A stretch of DNA of 64,000 bases. Source: JBCBGF01 sp039820585. GTDB lineage: Bacteria; Pseudomonadota; Alphaproteobacteria; Rhodobacterales; Rhodobacteraceae. Location: positions 53,385 to 117,384 of the forward strand of contig JBCBPV010000002.1 in the NCBI GenBank assembly GCA_039820585.1, in the 5' to 3' direction. This document shows, one piece after another, positions 1 through 11,259 of this stretch. Under the pieces are notes generated by a model, which made no database searches, was not told the DNA's origin, and saw nothing but the letters and a program-made list of their open reading frames with translations. The translations under genes and the position numbers were made by a program. Each line of letters opens with the position of its first letter. Positions within the stretch are counted from its first letter, which is position 1.

Positions 1-17
1 TCGCGTGACCTGCCTGC

Positions 18-62
18 TAAACTATCGTCAAAATCGATGTTACTATACAGTTTAACGATTTT
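18..62. promoter_or_regulatory. Interleaved inverted repeats upstream of phnW (possible operator)
   Basis: This AT-rich stretch in an otherwise GC-rich region lies about 60 bases before the phnW start. It holds two imperfect interleaved inverted repeats: TAAACT (18-23) with AGTTTA (49-54), and AAAATCG (30-36) with CGATTTT (56-62). The position suits a promoter or operator for the phosphonate genes. No regulator gene is visible on this side, so the binding protein is unknown. This is inference from symmetry and base composition only. Confidence 0.3.
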
Positions 63-119
63 ACATATACCTTCCCCTGTGGAACACCCAACGTATCCAA
101 TCCACGCCAGAGCCCCCCG

Positions 120-1319
120 ATGACCCGTCAAGACAAAACCATTGACGCCTTTCCGCCCCCCGCCCAGGGAGAGCCCTATTTGCTCACGCCCGGCCCCCTG
201 ACCACCGATCTGTCGGTGAAACAGGCAATGCTGTGCGATTGGGGCAGCTGGGATGGCGACTTCAAGGCGATGACGGCCGACATGCGCGCGCGCCTCTTGG
301 CCATCGCAGGCGCCGACCCCGCCGATTACGTCTGCGTGCCAATGCAAGGCAGCGGCAGCTTCGCGGTTGAGGCGATGCTGGGCACGCTGGTGCCAGCGGA
401 CGGAAAGGCCCTGGTGCTCGCCAATGGCGCCTACGGTCTGCGCGCGGCAGAGGCCCTTCAACGGATCGGTCGCGCCGTCACCGTCATCGACAAAGGCGAC
501 TACCTGCCCCCGCGCGGGCCAGACGTGGCCGAACACCTGACCGCCGACCCCGCCATCACCCATGTGGTCGCGATCCATTGTGAAACCAGTTCCGGCATCC
601 TGAACCCCATTGCGGAAATCGCAGAGGCTACCGCCGCCGCAGGCCGCAAGCTATTGATCGACAGCATGTCGGGCTTCGGCGCCCTGCCCCTAAACGTCAC
701 CGATTTCCCGGTCGAGGCCTTCGTCTCATCCGCCAACAAATGCATCGAAGGCGTCCCCGGCTTCGGCTTCGTCATCGCCTGGCGCAGCGCGATGGAGACT
801 GCCAAAGGTCGGTGCCACTCGCTCAGCCTCGATCTCCATGCCCAGTGGGAGTATATGGAGCGCACTGGCCAATGGCGCTTTACCCCGCCCACCCACGCCG
901 TCGCCGCCTTCCTGCGCGCGCTCGATCTGCACAGCGCCGAGGGCGGCGCGCCGGGTCGCCTGCACCGCTACACCACCAACCGCGATACGCTGGTGCAGGG
1001 GATGCGCGCGCTGGGGTTTGAGACGCTCCTCCAGGATCGTTGGCTGTCGCCGATCATCGTGACCTTCTTCAACCCCGCCGACCCCGCGTTCTCCTTCCAA
1101 CGCTTCTACGACCTGATGAAAGCAAAAGGCTTCATCATCTACCCCGGCAAGCTGACCGTTGTGGACAGTTTCCGCATCGGCTGCATCGGCCGGATGGACG
1201 CCGCCGTCATGGCCCAGGTCGCCGCCGCCGCGGGCGACAGCCTGACCGAGATGGGCGTCACCGACCCCGCGCCACCCGACGCGGCCCTGGCCGAGCGCAC
1301 CCGTCTGACCGAACTCTGA
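120..1319 (+). CDS. phnW: 2-aminoethylphosphonate--pyruvate transaminase
   Basis: This 399-residue fold-type I PLP aminotransferase should convert 2-aminoethylphosphonate plus pyruvate to phosphonoacetaldehyde plus alanine in the cytoplasm. The N-terminal 'LLTPGPLTT' motif and the PLP-lysine region 'SSANKCIEGVPGFGF' (Lys at about residue 207) match the PhnW family, and the length is normal for it. It is the first gene of a four-gene plus-strand set, and phnA and phnY follow it. PhnW supplies the aldehyde that PhnY oxidises. The ATG at 120 is the earliest start that gives the full family N-terminus. No strong Shine-Dalgarno sequence is visible. Confidence 0.93.
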   Translation: MTRQDKTIDAFPPPAQGEPYLLTPGPLTTDLSVKQAMLCDWGSWDGDFKAMTADMRARLLAIAGADPADYVCVPMQGSGSFAVEAMLGTLVPADGKALVLANGAYGLRAAEALQRIGRAVTVIDKGDYLPPRGPDVAEHLTADPAITHVVAIHCETSSGILNPIAEIAEATAAAGRKLLIDSMSGFGALPLNVTDFPVEAFVSSANKCIEGVPGFGFVIAWRSAMETAKGRCHSLSLDLHAQWEYMERTGQWRFTPPTHAVAAFLRALDLHSAEGGAPGRLHRYTTNRDTLVQGMRALGFETLLQDRWLSPIIVTFFNPADPAFSFQRFYDLMKAKGFIIYPGKLTVVDSFRIGCIGRMDAAVMAQVAAAAGDSLTEMGVTDPAPPDAALAERTRLTEL

Positions 1320-1340
1320 TCCCTATCAACAGGATACCCC

Positions 1341-2597
1341 GTGAACATCATGTCCCGCCCGCCCGTCACCGCCAACGATCGCACCTACCCCTGGCCCACC
1401 ATCCCGGCGATTGCGATCTGCCTGGACGGCTGCGAACCCGCATATCTCGACGCCGCGATTGCCGCCGGGCTGATGCCCACCCTCGCGCGCATCCGCACTG
1501 ACGGGACCGACCGGCTGGCCCACAGCGTGATCCCGTCCTTTACCAACCCCAACAACCTGTCCATCGCCACAGGTCGCCCGCCCTCGGTCCACGGGATCTG
1601 CGGCAACTTCCTCTTTGATCCCGACACCGGCGAAGAGGTGATGATGAACGACGTGCGCTTTCTGCGCGCGCCCACGGTGTTCGGCGCCTATTACGCCGCC
1701 GGGGCCAAGGTCGCCATTGTCACCGCCAAGGACAAACTGCGCGCGCTTCTGGGCCACGGGCTGGCCTTCGATGAAGGCCGCGCCTGGTGCTTTTCGTCGG
1801 AACGCGCCGACACCACCACACTCGCAGAAAACGGCATCGAAAATGCCTCGGAATGGCTGGGCCGTCCCGTGCCAAACGTCTATTCGGCAGAACTGTCCGA
1901 ATTTGTCTTCGCCGCGGGTCTCAAACTCCTGCGGGATGAGCGTCCGGATATGATGTACCTAACCACCACCGATTATATTCAGCACAAATACGCCCCAGGC
2001 GACGCGCAGGCGAACGCCTTCTATGCCACCTTCGATCGCTACCTGAACGCGCTTGATGCGCTTGGGGCGGCCATCGTCGTCACCGCAGACCACGGCATGA
2101 AGCCCAAGCATGACGCAAACGGCGACCCCAACGTGATCTACGTGCAGGACCTGCTGGACGACTGGCTGGGCGAAGCCGCCGCCCGCGTCATCCTGCCCAT
2201 CACAGACCCCTACGTCGTCCACCACGGCGCACTCGGCTCATTCGCAACAGCCTATCTGCCCGACACCGCCGACCGTGGCGACATCGTCACCCGCCTGGCG
2301 GGCTACCCCGAACTGATCGCCGTCCTCACCCGCGAAGAGGCCGTCGCCCAGTTCGACCTGCCCCCCGATCGGATCGGCGATATCGTCCTGATCTCGGGCG
2401 AGAACGACACCATCGGCACCTCCGCCCACCGCCATGACCTTGCCGCCCTCGATGAACCCCTGCGCAGCCATGGCGGCCTGACCGAGCAAGAGGTGCCCTT
2501 CATCGTCAACCGCGCCCTGCCCGGCCTGCCCGCCGCGCCCACCTTGCGCAACTTCGACGCGCTCTACTTCGCGGCCACCGCTGCGGCGGCGGGGTGA
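1341..2597 (+). CDS. phnA: phosphonoacetate hydrolase
   Basis: This 418-residue member of the alkaline phosphatase superfamily hydrolyses phosphonoacetate to acetate and phosphate using two metal ions. The catalytic threonine sits in 'PSFTNPNN' (Thr68), and the late 'TADHGM' stretch supplies metal ligands, both as in PhnA. I chose the GTG at 1341 because AGGA lies about six bases upstream; an ATG at 1350 is the alternative. The gene begins 21 bases after phnW and ends four bases before phnY. It completes the PhnW-PhnY-PhnA route, which gives acetate and phosphate without a C-P lyase. Confidence 0.93.
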   Translation: MNIMSRPPVTANDRTYPWPTIPAIAICLDGCEPAYLDAAIAAGLMPTLARIRTDGTDRLAHSVIPSFTNPNNLSIATGRPPSVHGICGNFLFDPDTGEEVMMNDVRFLRAPTVFGAYYAAGAKVAIVTAKDKLRALLGHGLAFDEGRAWCFSSERADTTTLAENGIENASEWLGRPVPNVYSAELSEFVFAAGLKLLRDERPDMMYLTTTDYIQHKYAPGDAQANAFYATFDRYLNALDALGAAIVVTADHGMKPKHDANGDPNVIYVQDLLDDWLGEAAARVILPITDPYVVHHGALGSFATAYLPDTADRGDIVTRLAGYPELIAVLTREEAVAQFDLPPDRIGDIVLISGENDTIGTSAHRHDLAALDEPLRSHGGLTEQEVPFIVNRALPGLPAAPTLRNFDALYFAATAAAAG

Positions 2598-2601
2598 CGC
2601 C

Positions 2602-4049
2602 ATGAAGGACGCCACCCACATCCGCCATGAACCCATGCGCATCGCAGGCCGCAAGGTCGACGCCGAAGGTGTCATCGAAGTGCGCTACCCCTGGGACAAC
2701 TCGGTCATCGGCACCGTCCCCGCAGGCACCGCCGCCCACGCCCGCGAAGCGTTCGATATTGCAGCGGCTTACACACCCAAGCTCACCCGCTACGAACGCC
2801 AAAAGATCCTGCTCAACACTGCCGAAATCATCGTCTCTCGCCGCGATGAGCTGGCCAACCTGATCACCCTGGAGCTTGGCATCTCCATCGCCGACAGCCT
2901 GTACGAGGTCGGCCGCGCCTTCGACGTCTACACCCTCGCCGGCCAGCTTTGCATCCAGGACGACGGCGAAATCTTCTCCTGCGACCTCACCCCCCACGGC
3001 AAACCGCGCAAGATCTTCACTCTCCGCGAACCGCTGACCGCGATCAGCGCGATCACCCCGTTCAATCACCCGCTGAACATGATCAGCCACAAGATCGCGC
3101 CTGCCATCGCCACCAACAACTGCGTCGTCGCCAAGCCAACCGAACTCACCCCGATGACCGCGCTGATCCTCGCCGACATCCTGTACGAGGCGGGCCTGCC
3201 GCCCGAAATGCTGTCGGTCGTCACCGGCTGGCCAGCAGATATCGGCGACGAGATGATCACCAACCCCCACGCCGAGCTTGTCACCTTCACCGGCGGCGTG
3301 CCCGTGGGCAAACTGATCGCGGCGCGCGCAGGCTACCGCCGCCAGGTGCTGGAATTGGGCGGCAACGATCCCCTGATCATCTGCAACGACCTCTCCGACG
3401 ACGATCTGGCCAAGGCCGCCGATCTCGCCGTTGCAGGCGCCACCAAGAACTCCGGCCAGCGCTGCACCGCCGTCAAACGCATCCTCTGTCAGGACAGCGT
3501 CGCCGACCGTTTCGTACCGCTCGTCCTCGAACGCGCGAAAAAACTGCGCTTCGGCGACCCGATGGATCCCGACACCCAGCTTGGCACCGTGGTCCACGCC
3601 GAAGCCGCCGAACTGTTCGACACCCGCGTCACCCAAGCCGCCGAACAGGGCGCCGAGGTCCTCTACCACCCCGGCCGCCAGGGCGCGCTTCTCCCGCCTA
3701 TCGTCGTCGACCGCGTCCCCCACACCTCCGAGTTGGTGATGGAAGAAACCTTCGGCCCCGTCATCCCCATCATCCGCGTCCCCGAAGACGATGCCGAGGT
3801 GATGGCGCTCTCCAACTCCACCGCCTTCGGCCTCTCCGCAGGCGTCTGCACCAACGATTTCCGCCGGATGCAGCGCTACATCGCGGGCCTGCGCGTGGGC
3901 ACGGTGAACATCTGGGAAGTCCCCGGCTACCGGATCGAGATGTCGCCCTTCGGCGGGATCAAGGATTCCGGCAACGGCTACAAAGAGGGCGTGATCGAAG
4001 CGATGAAAAGCTTCACCAACGTCAAAACCTTCTCCCTCCCGTGGGAGGC

Positions 4050-4053
<4 letters not shown>
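2602..4053 (+). CDS. phnY: phosphonoacetaldehyde dehydrogenase
   Basis: This 483-residue NAD(P)-dependent aldehyde dehydrogenase is predicted to oxidise phosphonoacetaldehyde to phosphonoacetate. The catalytic cysteine is in 'GQRCTAVKRI' (about Cys288), the general-base glutamate in 'LELGGNDP', and the substrate/cofactor region 'ITPFNHPLN' is typical of the superfamily. The superfamily alone would not give the substrate; the assignment rests on the position between phnA and a PbfA-like gene. The stop codon overlaps the GTG start of the next gene (GTGA), which suggests translational coupling. Confidence 0.92.
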
Positions 4054-5401
<1,348 letters not shown>

Positions 5402-5405
<4 letters not shown>

Positions 5406-6901
5406 CCAATCGAAACCCCGGTCAGCCGCCGATCCCGGCGTTCGCACATCCTGTCAATCATCTTGCGCGCCAGACGCGTCACCTCCCCGGCATACGCAGG
5501 ATCGCCACCCAGATCGCGCGTCTCGCCCGGATCGGCCGCCAGATCAAACAACATCGGAGCCACGCCGCCCCCGAAATGCACGTATTTCCACCCCGCCTCC
5601 CGCAGGATCGACGCGCCGCCGGTATCGGCTCTCCACCCCAACTGTTCCTGAAAACGTGTCGGCTTCACCGGATGGGCAAAGTCCACTTCCATGAATTGCG
5701 CATCGCGCCAATCGTCACGAACCTCTCCCGCCATCAGCGGCAAGAGCGAACGCCCATCCATCGCCGCAGGCACCTCCAGCCCAACCCAGTCCAAAATCGT
5801 CGGCGCCACATCCACCGACTCCGTTTGCGCCATCACCTCTACACCCCCAGCCTGCCCCGGATCGACAACGATCAACGGCACCGCAAACGCCGGATCAAAC
5901 ACCGTCTGTTTCCCCCACATCCGCTTTTCGCCCAGCATCTCGCCATGATCCGCCGTCAGCACGATCAACGTCTGATCCCGCTGCCCCGTCGCCTCCAGCC
6001 AGTCCAGGATCCGCCCCAGATGCGCATCCACCTCGGCCAATAGCCCCAGATAGACCGCCCGCAACGCGTTGATCTGCGCCGCAGACATCCCCGCGCAATC
6101 GCCATCGAAGCCCCAAAAAAGCCCCGCCTGCGTCGGCGCGGCAAACCACGCCGCCACAAACGGGTGATCCGGCGCGTCCAGCACCGGCGCAGGCAGACCG
6201 CCGGGATCCACCATCGCGTTATACGGCGCTGGCGCCACCAGCGGCGGATGCGGTCGCACATACGCCACATGCGCAAACCAATCACGATCCCGCCGCACAT
6301 CGAGCGCGGCCAAGGTACGGTCCGTCAGATACGCGGTGTCGCTATGCGCCGCCGAATAAAGCGCCGGATCCGACGGCGCAGCCTCCCGCCCCTCCGGCGT
6401 CACTGGCCGATAAAGCGGTGGCACCGCCTCCCCCCGCGGCGCCTCCACGTCATAGCCGAGCGCCCGCAGGTATCCCGGCCACTCATGCCCCGCCTCCAAC
6501 TGCATCTCGACCATCTCGCGAAATCCCGGGGCCACGCCTTCGTAGACGCTCAGATCGGGATCTTCGGGATCCATCCCCGTCGGATCTGGTGCCACGTCAG
6601 TATAGCCAAACAGCAACGGCTCATATCCCGCCTTCCGCGCCTCGCTCGCCACTGTCACGTGATGCCGCGCCAAAGGCGCCCCATTGCGCACCGCCCGATG
6701 GTTCATCGCATAGAGTCCGGTCAACAGGCTTGCCCGCGCCGGCCCACAAGGCACCGTCACCGTGCGATGATTGGCGAACCGCGTGCCCCATTCCGCCAAA
6801 CGGTCAATATTCGGCGTCGCCACAAACCCCGCCAGATCCCCATCCAGCACCCGCGCGGTCAGCTGGTCGAGCGTGATGAACAGCACCTTGCCCGTGGTCA
6901 T
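5402..6901 (-). CDS. phosphonate monoester hydrolase (sulfatase superfamily)
   Basis: This 499-residue sulfatase-fold hydrolase carries the formylglycine signature 'PCGPARASLLTG' (Cys52, C-x-P-x-R). Around it are 'LTADHGEMLGE' and 'YVRPHPPLVAPAPY', which resemble the rhizobial phosphonate monoester hydrolase/phosphodiesterase group more than true sulfatases. It would cleave phosphonate monoesters or phosphodiesters after Cys is oxidised to formylglycine. No signal peptide is seen, so it should act in the cytoplasm on imported substrate. The ATG at 6901 is preferred over a TTG at 6913 that overlaps the preceding gene. It is the last gene of the importer operon and converges on pbfA. Confidence 0.82.
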
Positions 6902-6909
6902 AGGCGGCC

Positions 6910-7935
6910 TCAAGCGTCCTCGGTCGCGGGGGCGATGTCACGGGTAAAGTCGAACTCTTCCGCGAAGTGACACGCCACAAAGTGATCCGGCGCCATCTCG
7001 CGCAGCGGCGGCGTAGACGCTGAACACGCCTCCCGCGCGAACCGGCACCGGGTGGAAAACTTGCACCCCGGCGGCGGGTTCGTGGGCGACGGGATCTCAC
7101 CCTCCAGCTTTTCCGCCTCGCCCGTATCATCGGGGTCAAGCGACGGAATGGCCGACATCAAGGCGCTGGTATAGGGATGCCGCGGCCGCTTGAACAAATC
7201 GCGCGTCGGCGCGGTCTCCACCAACTGCCCCAAATACATCACCGCCACATGGTCACAGACATGCGCCACCACCGACAGATCGTGGCTGATGAACAGGAAC
7301 GATATCCCCATATCCGCCTGAATGGCCTTGAGCAGGTTCAGCACATCCGCCTGAATAGACACATCCAGCGCCGCCACGCTTTCATCCGCCACAATGAAGC
7401 GAGGACCCGACACCAACGCCCGCGCAATGGAAATCCGCTGCCGCTGCCCGCCGGAAAACGCATGCGGAAACCGCCGCAGGTGTTCCAGGTTCAGCCGACA
7501 CTTCGTCGCCATCTCACGCACGCGGTCATCGGTCTCGGCGCGCGATTTGGTCAGGCCCATCACTTCCAACGGCTCGGCGATGATATCGCGCACCGTCATC
7601 CGGGGGCTGAGCGCGGCGTACGGATCCTGGAAGATCAACTGCGCCCGCTTGCGGTAATCCTTTAGCTCGCCCTTGCCGATGTTGCGCAGATCATAGGTGA
7701 CCTCATCGTCCTGATAGGTGACCTCGCCGCCGGTAATCGGTGCCGCATGCAGCAGCGCGCGGCCCAGCGTCGTTTTCCCCGACCCGCTTTCGCCGACGAG
7801 CCCGAAAAAGCTGCCCTTCTCGATGGTGACAGACACATTATCGACCGCGTTCAACTGCGACTTGGCGCCAAGCAGACCCTTACCGATCTGATAGGTCACG
7901 GTCAGGCCCTTGGCCTCGATCACCGGCTTGGTCAT
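6910..7935 (-). CDS. ABC importer ATP-binding protein, Dpp/Opp family (DppF-like)
   Basis: This 341-residue ATPase has Walker A 'GESGSGKTTLGRAL', signature 'FSGGQRQRISIARAL', Walker B 'FIVADESVAALD' and the C-terminal oligopeptide-transporter domain ('HPYTSALMSAIPSLD' and 'CKFSTRCRFA'). It energises import with the DppD-like partner. Its ATG overlaps the dppD-like stop by four bases (ATGA). The sulfatase-family hydrolase begins nine bases downstream, so importer and hydrolase are very likely co-transcribed. Confidence 0.92.
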   Translation of the reverse strand: MTKPVIEAKGLTVTYQIGKGLLGAKSQLNAVDNVSVTIEKGSFFGLVGESGSGKTTLGRALLHAAPITGGEVTYQDDEVTYDLRNIGKGELKDYRKRAQLIFQDPYAALSPRMTVRDIIAEPLEVMGLTKSRAETDDRVREMATKCRLNLEHLRRFPHAFSGGQRQRISIARALVSGPRFIVADESVAALDVSIQADVLNLLKAIQADMGISFLFISHDLSVVAHVCDHVAVMYLGQLVETAPTRDLFKRPRHPYTSALMSAIPSLDPDDTGEAEKLEGEIPSPTNPPPGCKFSTRCRFAREACSASTPPLREMAPDHFVACHFAEEFDFTRDIAPATEDA

Positions 7936-8948
7936 TCCGCCGCCCCCTGCATCAACTGGTCGGCGGCCAGATGACAGGCCACGTCATGCCCCTCACCGGG
8001 TTGCACAAACTCTGGCACCACTCGGTCGCACCGCCCCCCGATCGCCACCGAACACCTTGTATGGAACACGCACCCCTTGGGCCTGTTCAACGGCGACGGG
8101 ATATCCCCGGGAATAGGCGTCAAGGGATTGTCGAGATCGCTCAGCTTCGGCAGCGCATCGATCAGCCCCCGCGTATAGGGATGGAACGGATCGCGGATCA
8201 CCTGCCGCACGCTGCCAGTCTCCACATGTCGGCCCAGATACATCACCGCCACCCGGTCGGCGGTCTGCGCAATCACCCCCAGATCATGGGTGATGAACAG
8301 GATGCCCATCCCGAACTCACCCACCAGATCCTTCATCAGGTCGATCACCTGCGCCTGAATGGTCACGTCCAGCGCGGTCGTCGGCTCATCTGCGATCAAA
8401 AGCTTCGGCTTCGTAGACAACGCCATCGCAATCATCGCCCGCTGGCGCATCCCGCCCGAGAACTCGAACGCATACTGATTGAACCGCTTGTCCGGATCGG
8501 GGATGCCCACCCGATCCAGCATTTCAATCGACAGATCCGCCGCCGCCTTCTTCGACATATCGCTGTGCAGCATCAGCTGCTCGACCATCTGATCGCCCAC
8601 GGAAATCGCAGGCGCAAAAGACGCCATCGGTTCCTGAAAGATCATCGAAATCGCGCCGCCGCGCACCGCGCGCATGTCGCGCTCACGCTTCAGCCCCAGC
8701 ACGTCAATCGGCGCTTCACCCGGCACATTCAGCGTGATCCGGCTGACCGGGTCGTAAACCGTGTTCCCGCCGTTCAACCGCATCAGCGCTTTGGCCGTCA
8801 CCGACTTACCCGATCCGCTTTCCCCCACCAGCCCAAGGATTTCCCCCGGCTGGATATCAAAGCTGACGTTATCGACGGCGGTGATAAGCCCCTCATCGGT
8901 CTTGAACCGGATGGTGAGGTTTTCAACGGAAATCAGCGGCACACTCAC
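7932..8948 (-). CDS. ABC importer ATP-binding protein, Dpp/Opp family (DppD-like)
   Basis: This 338-residue ATPase has Walker A 'GESGSGKSVTAKAL', signature 'FSGGMRQRAMIAMAL', Walker B 'LLIADEPTTALD' and the C-terminal domain 'HPYTRGLIDALPKLSD' with the cysteine motif 'CVFHTRCSVAIGGRC'. It pairs with the downstream DppF-like ATPase. The start overlaps the permease stop by four bases. Confidence 0.92.
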   Translation of the reverse strand: MSVPLISVENLTIRFKTDEGLITAVDNVSFDIQPGEILGLVGESGSGKSVTAKALMRLNGGNTVYDPVSRITLNVPGEAPIDVLGLKRERDMRAVRGGAISMIFQEPMASFAPAISVGDQMVEQLMLHSDMSKKAAADLSIEMLDRVGIPDPDKRFNQYAFEFSGGMRQRAMIAMALSTKPKLLIADEPTTALDVTIQAQVIDLMKDLVGEFGMGILFITHDLGVIAQTADRVAVMYLGRHVETGSVRQVIRDPFHPYTRGLIDALPKLSDLDNPLTPIPGDIPSPLNRPKGCVFHTRCSVAIGGRCDRVVPEFVQPGEGHDVACHLAADQLMQGAAE

Positions 8949-10126
8949 TTCTTCGTACTCGCATACGGATCCGCCGCATCGCGCAAGCCGTCACCCACGA
9001 ACACAAACGCCATCACCAAGGCGATGAAGAACAGGACCGGAATAAAATACCACTGATAGTTCAGCAGCACATCCGCCGATGTCGTGTTCTGCAACATCAC
9101 CCCAAGGCTGTTCACCGGATCCTTCAGCCCCAGCCCGATAAAGCTCAACGCCGTTTCCGACAGCACCATATACGGAAACGAGATCACCAGATCGACGATG
9201 ATGTAGGATGTGAACGAGGGCAGCAGGTGTTTGCGGATCACGTGGGATGGCCCCGCGCCCGACAGCTTGGCGGCCAGCACGTATTCCTGATTGCGCTCCA
9301 CCAGCAAATGCGTGCGCACCCGTCGCGCCAGTGTGGGCCAACCGATCAGACCCAGGATGATGGATATGAAGAAGAACCTTTGTTCCGAACTCATCTCGGG
9401 CGGCAAGAACGCCGCAATCGCCATGAACAGGGGGATCGCCGGCACGGTTCGGACCGCATCGGTGATCATTTGCAGGAAGCCGTCGATAACGCCACCGAAA
9501 TAGCCGGCCACCCCTCCTATCACCAGCGCCAGAACGAAACTGATCAGCACGCCCAAAGTCCCCACGGCGAGCGAGGTGTAGACCGCATGCAATGTGCGCG
9601 AGAAGATGTCTTTCCCGGTGTCATCCGTCCCGAACAGATGAATGAACCCCTCATCCACACCAAACAGCTTGGTGGTGAATGTCATCCCGAACAGCTTATA
9701 TGGATCGCCCTGAACGAAGAACTGCACATAGCGGCGGTCTTCGGTATCAACCGTCGTGACCCAGCGGAAATTCGTGGCCAATGATCGCTCGCGCTTGACG
9801 CCATAGATGAACGGTCGCGCCGAACACCCCGCCTCATCACAGAACATCGGCACTTGCGGCGCCCCGTTTGTGTATTCGGCATTGCGCCCCGCAATCGTCG
9901 GGTCATAGGGCGACAGGAACGGTGCGAAGACGCCCATCAGGATCAGGATCATCAAAACCGTGCCCGCGATCATGGCGGATCGGTTCTTGCGGAACCGGGC
10001 CCAGATCAGCTGGCCCTGGCTGGCGGTGAAATACGCCTCACGCGCGCGGCGTTCGACGGCATCCTCCGTCTCCACGATGCTGACATGCGGGCCGGTGGTA
10101 CCGGGAACTTGCGGATCTATTGCCAT
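8945..10126 (-). CDS. ABC importer permease, Dpp/Opp family (DppC-like)
   Basis: This 393-residue inner-membrane permease has a first transmembrane segment near residues 50-70 and a cluster of five towards the C-terminus. The coupling motif includes 'EYVLAAKLSGAGPSHVIRKH'. It is about 90 residues longer than a typical DppC because of a large periplasmic loop between TM1 and TM2 (about residues 75-165, with two Cys in 'MFCDEAGCSARPF'). A longer loop of this type occurs in a subgroup of peptide/nickel-family permeases with large binding proteins. It begins three bases after the DppB-like gene. Confidence 0.9.
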   Translation of the reverse strand: MAIDPQVPGTTGPHVSIVETEDAVERRAREAYFTASQGQLIWARFRKNRSAMIAGTVLMILILMGVFAPFLSPYDPTIAGRNAEYTNGAPQVPMFCDEAGCSARPFIYGVKRERSLATNFRWVTTVDTEDRRYVQFFVQGDPYKLFGMTFTTKLFGVDEGFIHLFGTDDTGKDIFSRTLHAVYTSLAVGTLGVLISFVLALVIGGVAGYFGGVIDGFLQMITDAVRTVPAIPLFMAIAAFLPPEMSSEQRFFFISIILGLIGWPTLARRVRTHLLVERNQEYVLAAKLSGAGPSHVIRKHLLPSFTSYIIVDLVISFPYMVLSETALSFIGLGLKDPVNSLGVMLQNTTSADVLLNYQWYFIPVLFFIALVMAFVFVGDGLRDAADPYASTKK

Positions 10127-10129
10127 GCC

Positions 10130-11140
10130 TCAGCCTCCCACCACGGATTTGCGCACGCGCGGATCAATGATCGCCAGCGCGATGTCGGTAAAGAAGTTCA
10201 GCGCCACAATCGTGCCCGTCAGCAGGAAGATGATCGCGCCCGCCAGTTGCTGGTCATTCGACCGCGCCAACGCCTCCAGCAATAGCGCCCCTGCCTCGGT
10301 CAGCGTCAGGATCAGCGCCACGATTGGCAACTCGTTGAAGATCCGGTTAAGGTCGAACCCAAGCGAGTTGACGATCGGCCCCAGCGCGTGCCGGGCGGGA
10401 TAGCGCCACAACAGCTTGCCCCCGTAAAGACCCCGCGCCCGCGCCGCGGTCACATAAAGCTTGTCGTTCTCATCCAGCATCAACGCCCGCACGGTTTGCA
10501 GCGCAAAGGCAGTGGCCGACCAGCCCAATATGAACACCGGTAACCAGGCCCGCGACAGGAAATCCATCAGCTTATCAAACGACCAGGGCGCGTCTCGAAA
10601 CTCGTTTGAAAACAGCCCCGTCATCGAATCCCCAAAGAGGATTGTTGAGGCCAACATAATCATCAGCGCGAGCAGGAAGTTTGGCATCGCCAGCCCCAGA
10701 TAGCTGACAAATCGCAGCGATCCGTTCAGCCACGCGCTGTTGGACGAGGCCGAGATAATGCCCACCGGGATCGCGATCAGATAGGCCACAAGTAGCGAGG
10801 TCAGACATATCGCCAGCGACACCAGGAACTTATCGCCAAGCAGCTGATTGATATTCACCCGCAGGATGCAGCTATCGCCAAATTCACCCTTGAAAACAAC
10901 GTTCCCCACCCAGGATGTCCAGCGCACCAGAAACGGCCGGTCCAGCCCCAGCCGCGCCTTTTCAGCCTCGATATCCTGGACCGAGATGGTCGAGCCTTGC
11001 GTGTTCTTGAACGCCAGATACCGCTCCGCGCAGGTGCCCGGCACCAGCTCCATCAGTGAAAACACAATCAGCGATACCAGCAGCAGTGTGAACACCGCCA
11101 TCCCAGCCCGTATCAATGTAAATTGTGCGAATTGCAGCAT
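10130..11140 (-). CDS. ABC importer permease, Dpp/Opp family (DppB-like)
   Basis: This 336-residue permease starts at 'MLQFAQFTLI' (ATG at 11140, preceded by AAGGGG). An upstream in-frame extension lacks family character. The first membrane segment is near residues 10-30, followed by a periplasmic loop and five more segments. The family motif is 'YVTAARARGLYGGKLLWRYP'. It lies downstream of the binding-protein gene, with a terminator-like hairpin in between, so it is probably expressed at a lower level than the binding protein. Confidence 0.9.
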   Translation of the reverse strand: MLQFAQFTLIRAGMAVFTLLLVSLIVFSLMELVPGTCAERYLAFKNTQGSTISVQDIEAEKARLGLDRPFLVRWTSWVGNVVFKGEFGDSCILRVNINQLLGDKFLVSLAICLTSLLVAYLIAIPVGIISASSNSAWLNGSLRFVSYLGLAMPNFLLALMIMLASTILFGDSMTGLFSNEFRDAPWSFDKLMDFLSRAWLPVFILGWSATAFALQTVRALMLDENDKLYVTAARARGLYGGKLLWRYPARHALGPIVNSLGFDLNRIFNELPIVALILTLTEAGALLLEALARSNDQQLAGAIIFLLTGTIVALNFFTDIALAIIDPRVRKSVVGG

Positions 11141-11202
11141 GGCCGCCCCCTTCGCCTGTCCCGGTTCAAGTGAATGCCCGTGGCCCCAACCGGTCAAGAA
11201 AA

Positions 11203-11228
11203 ACTCCGGGCGACCACGCCGCCCGGAG
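11203..11228 (-). terminator. Hairpin with T-tract between binding-protein and permease genes
   Basis: On the minus strand, CTCCGGGCG pairs with CGCCCGGAG (arms 11220-11228 and 11204-11212, seven-base loop). TTTTTC follows the 3' arm. This is a standard intrinsic terminator shape just after the binding-protein stop codon. Because the permease genes have no other obvious promoter, it probably acts as a leaky terminator or mRNA 3' stabiliser that raises binding-protein output relative to the membrane parts. Confidence 0.75.
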
Positions 11229-11259
11229 CTTATTTTTCAGTCCTGTGCCAATTCCGCGA

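Noticed and set aside
2506..3723. A 405-codon antisense open frame opposite phnY
   Set aside because: Glycine/aspartate-rich without family features; phnY on the other strand is unmistakable.
2949..4049. Upstream extension of the pbfA frame into phnY
   Set aside because: The extension is arginine/proline-rich and overlaps a real gene; the GTG at 4050 gives a family-length protein.
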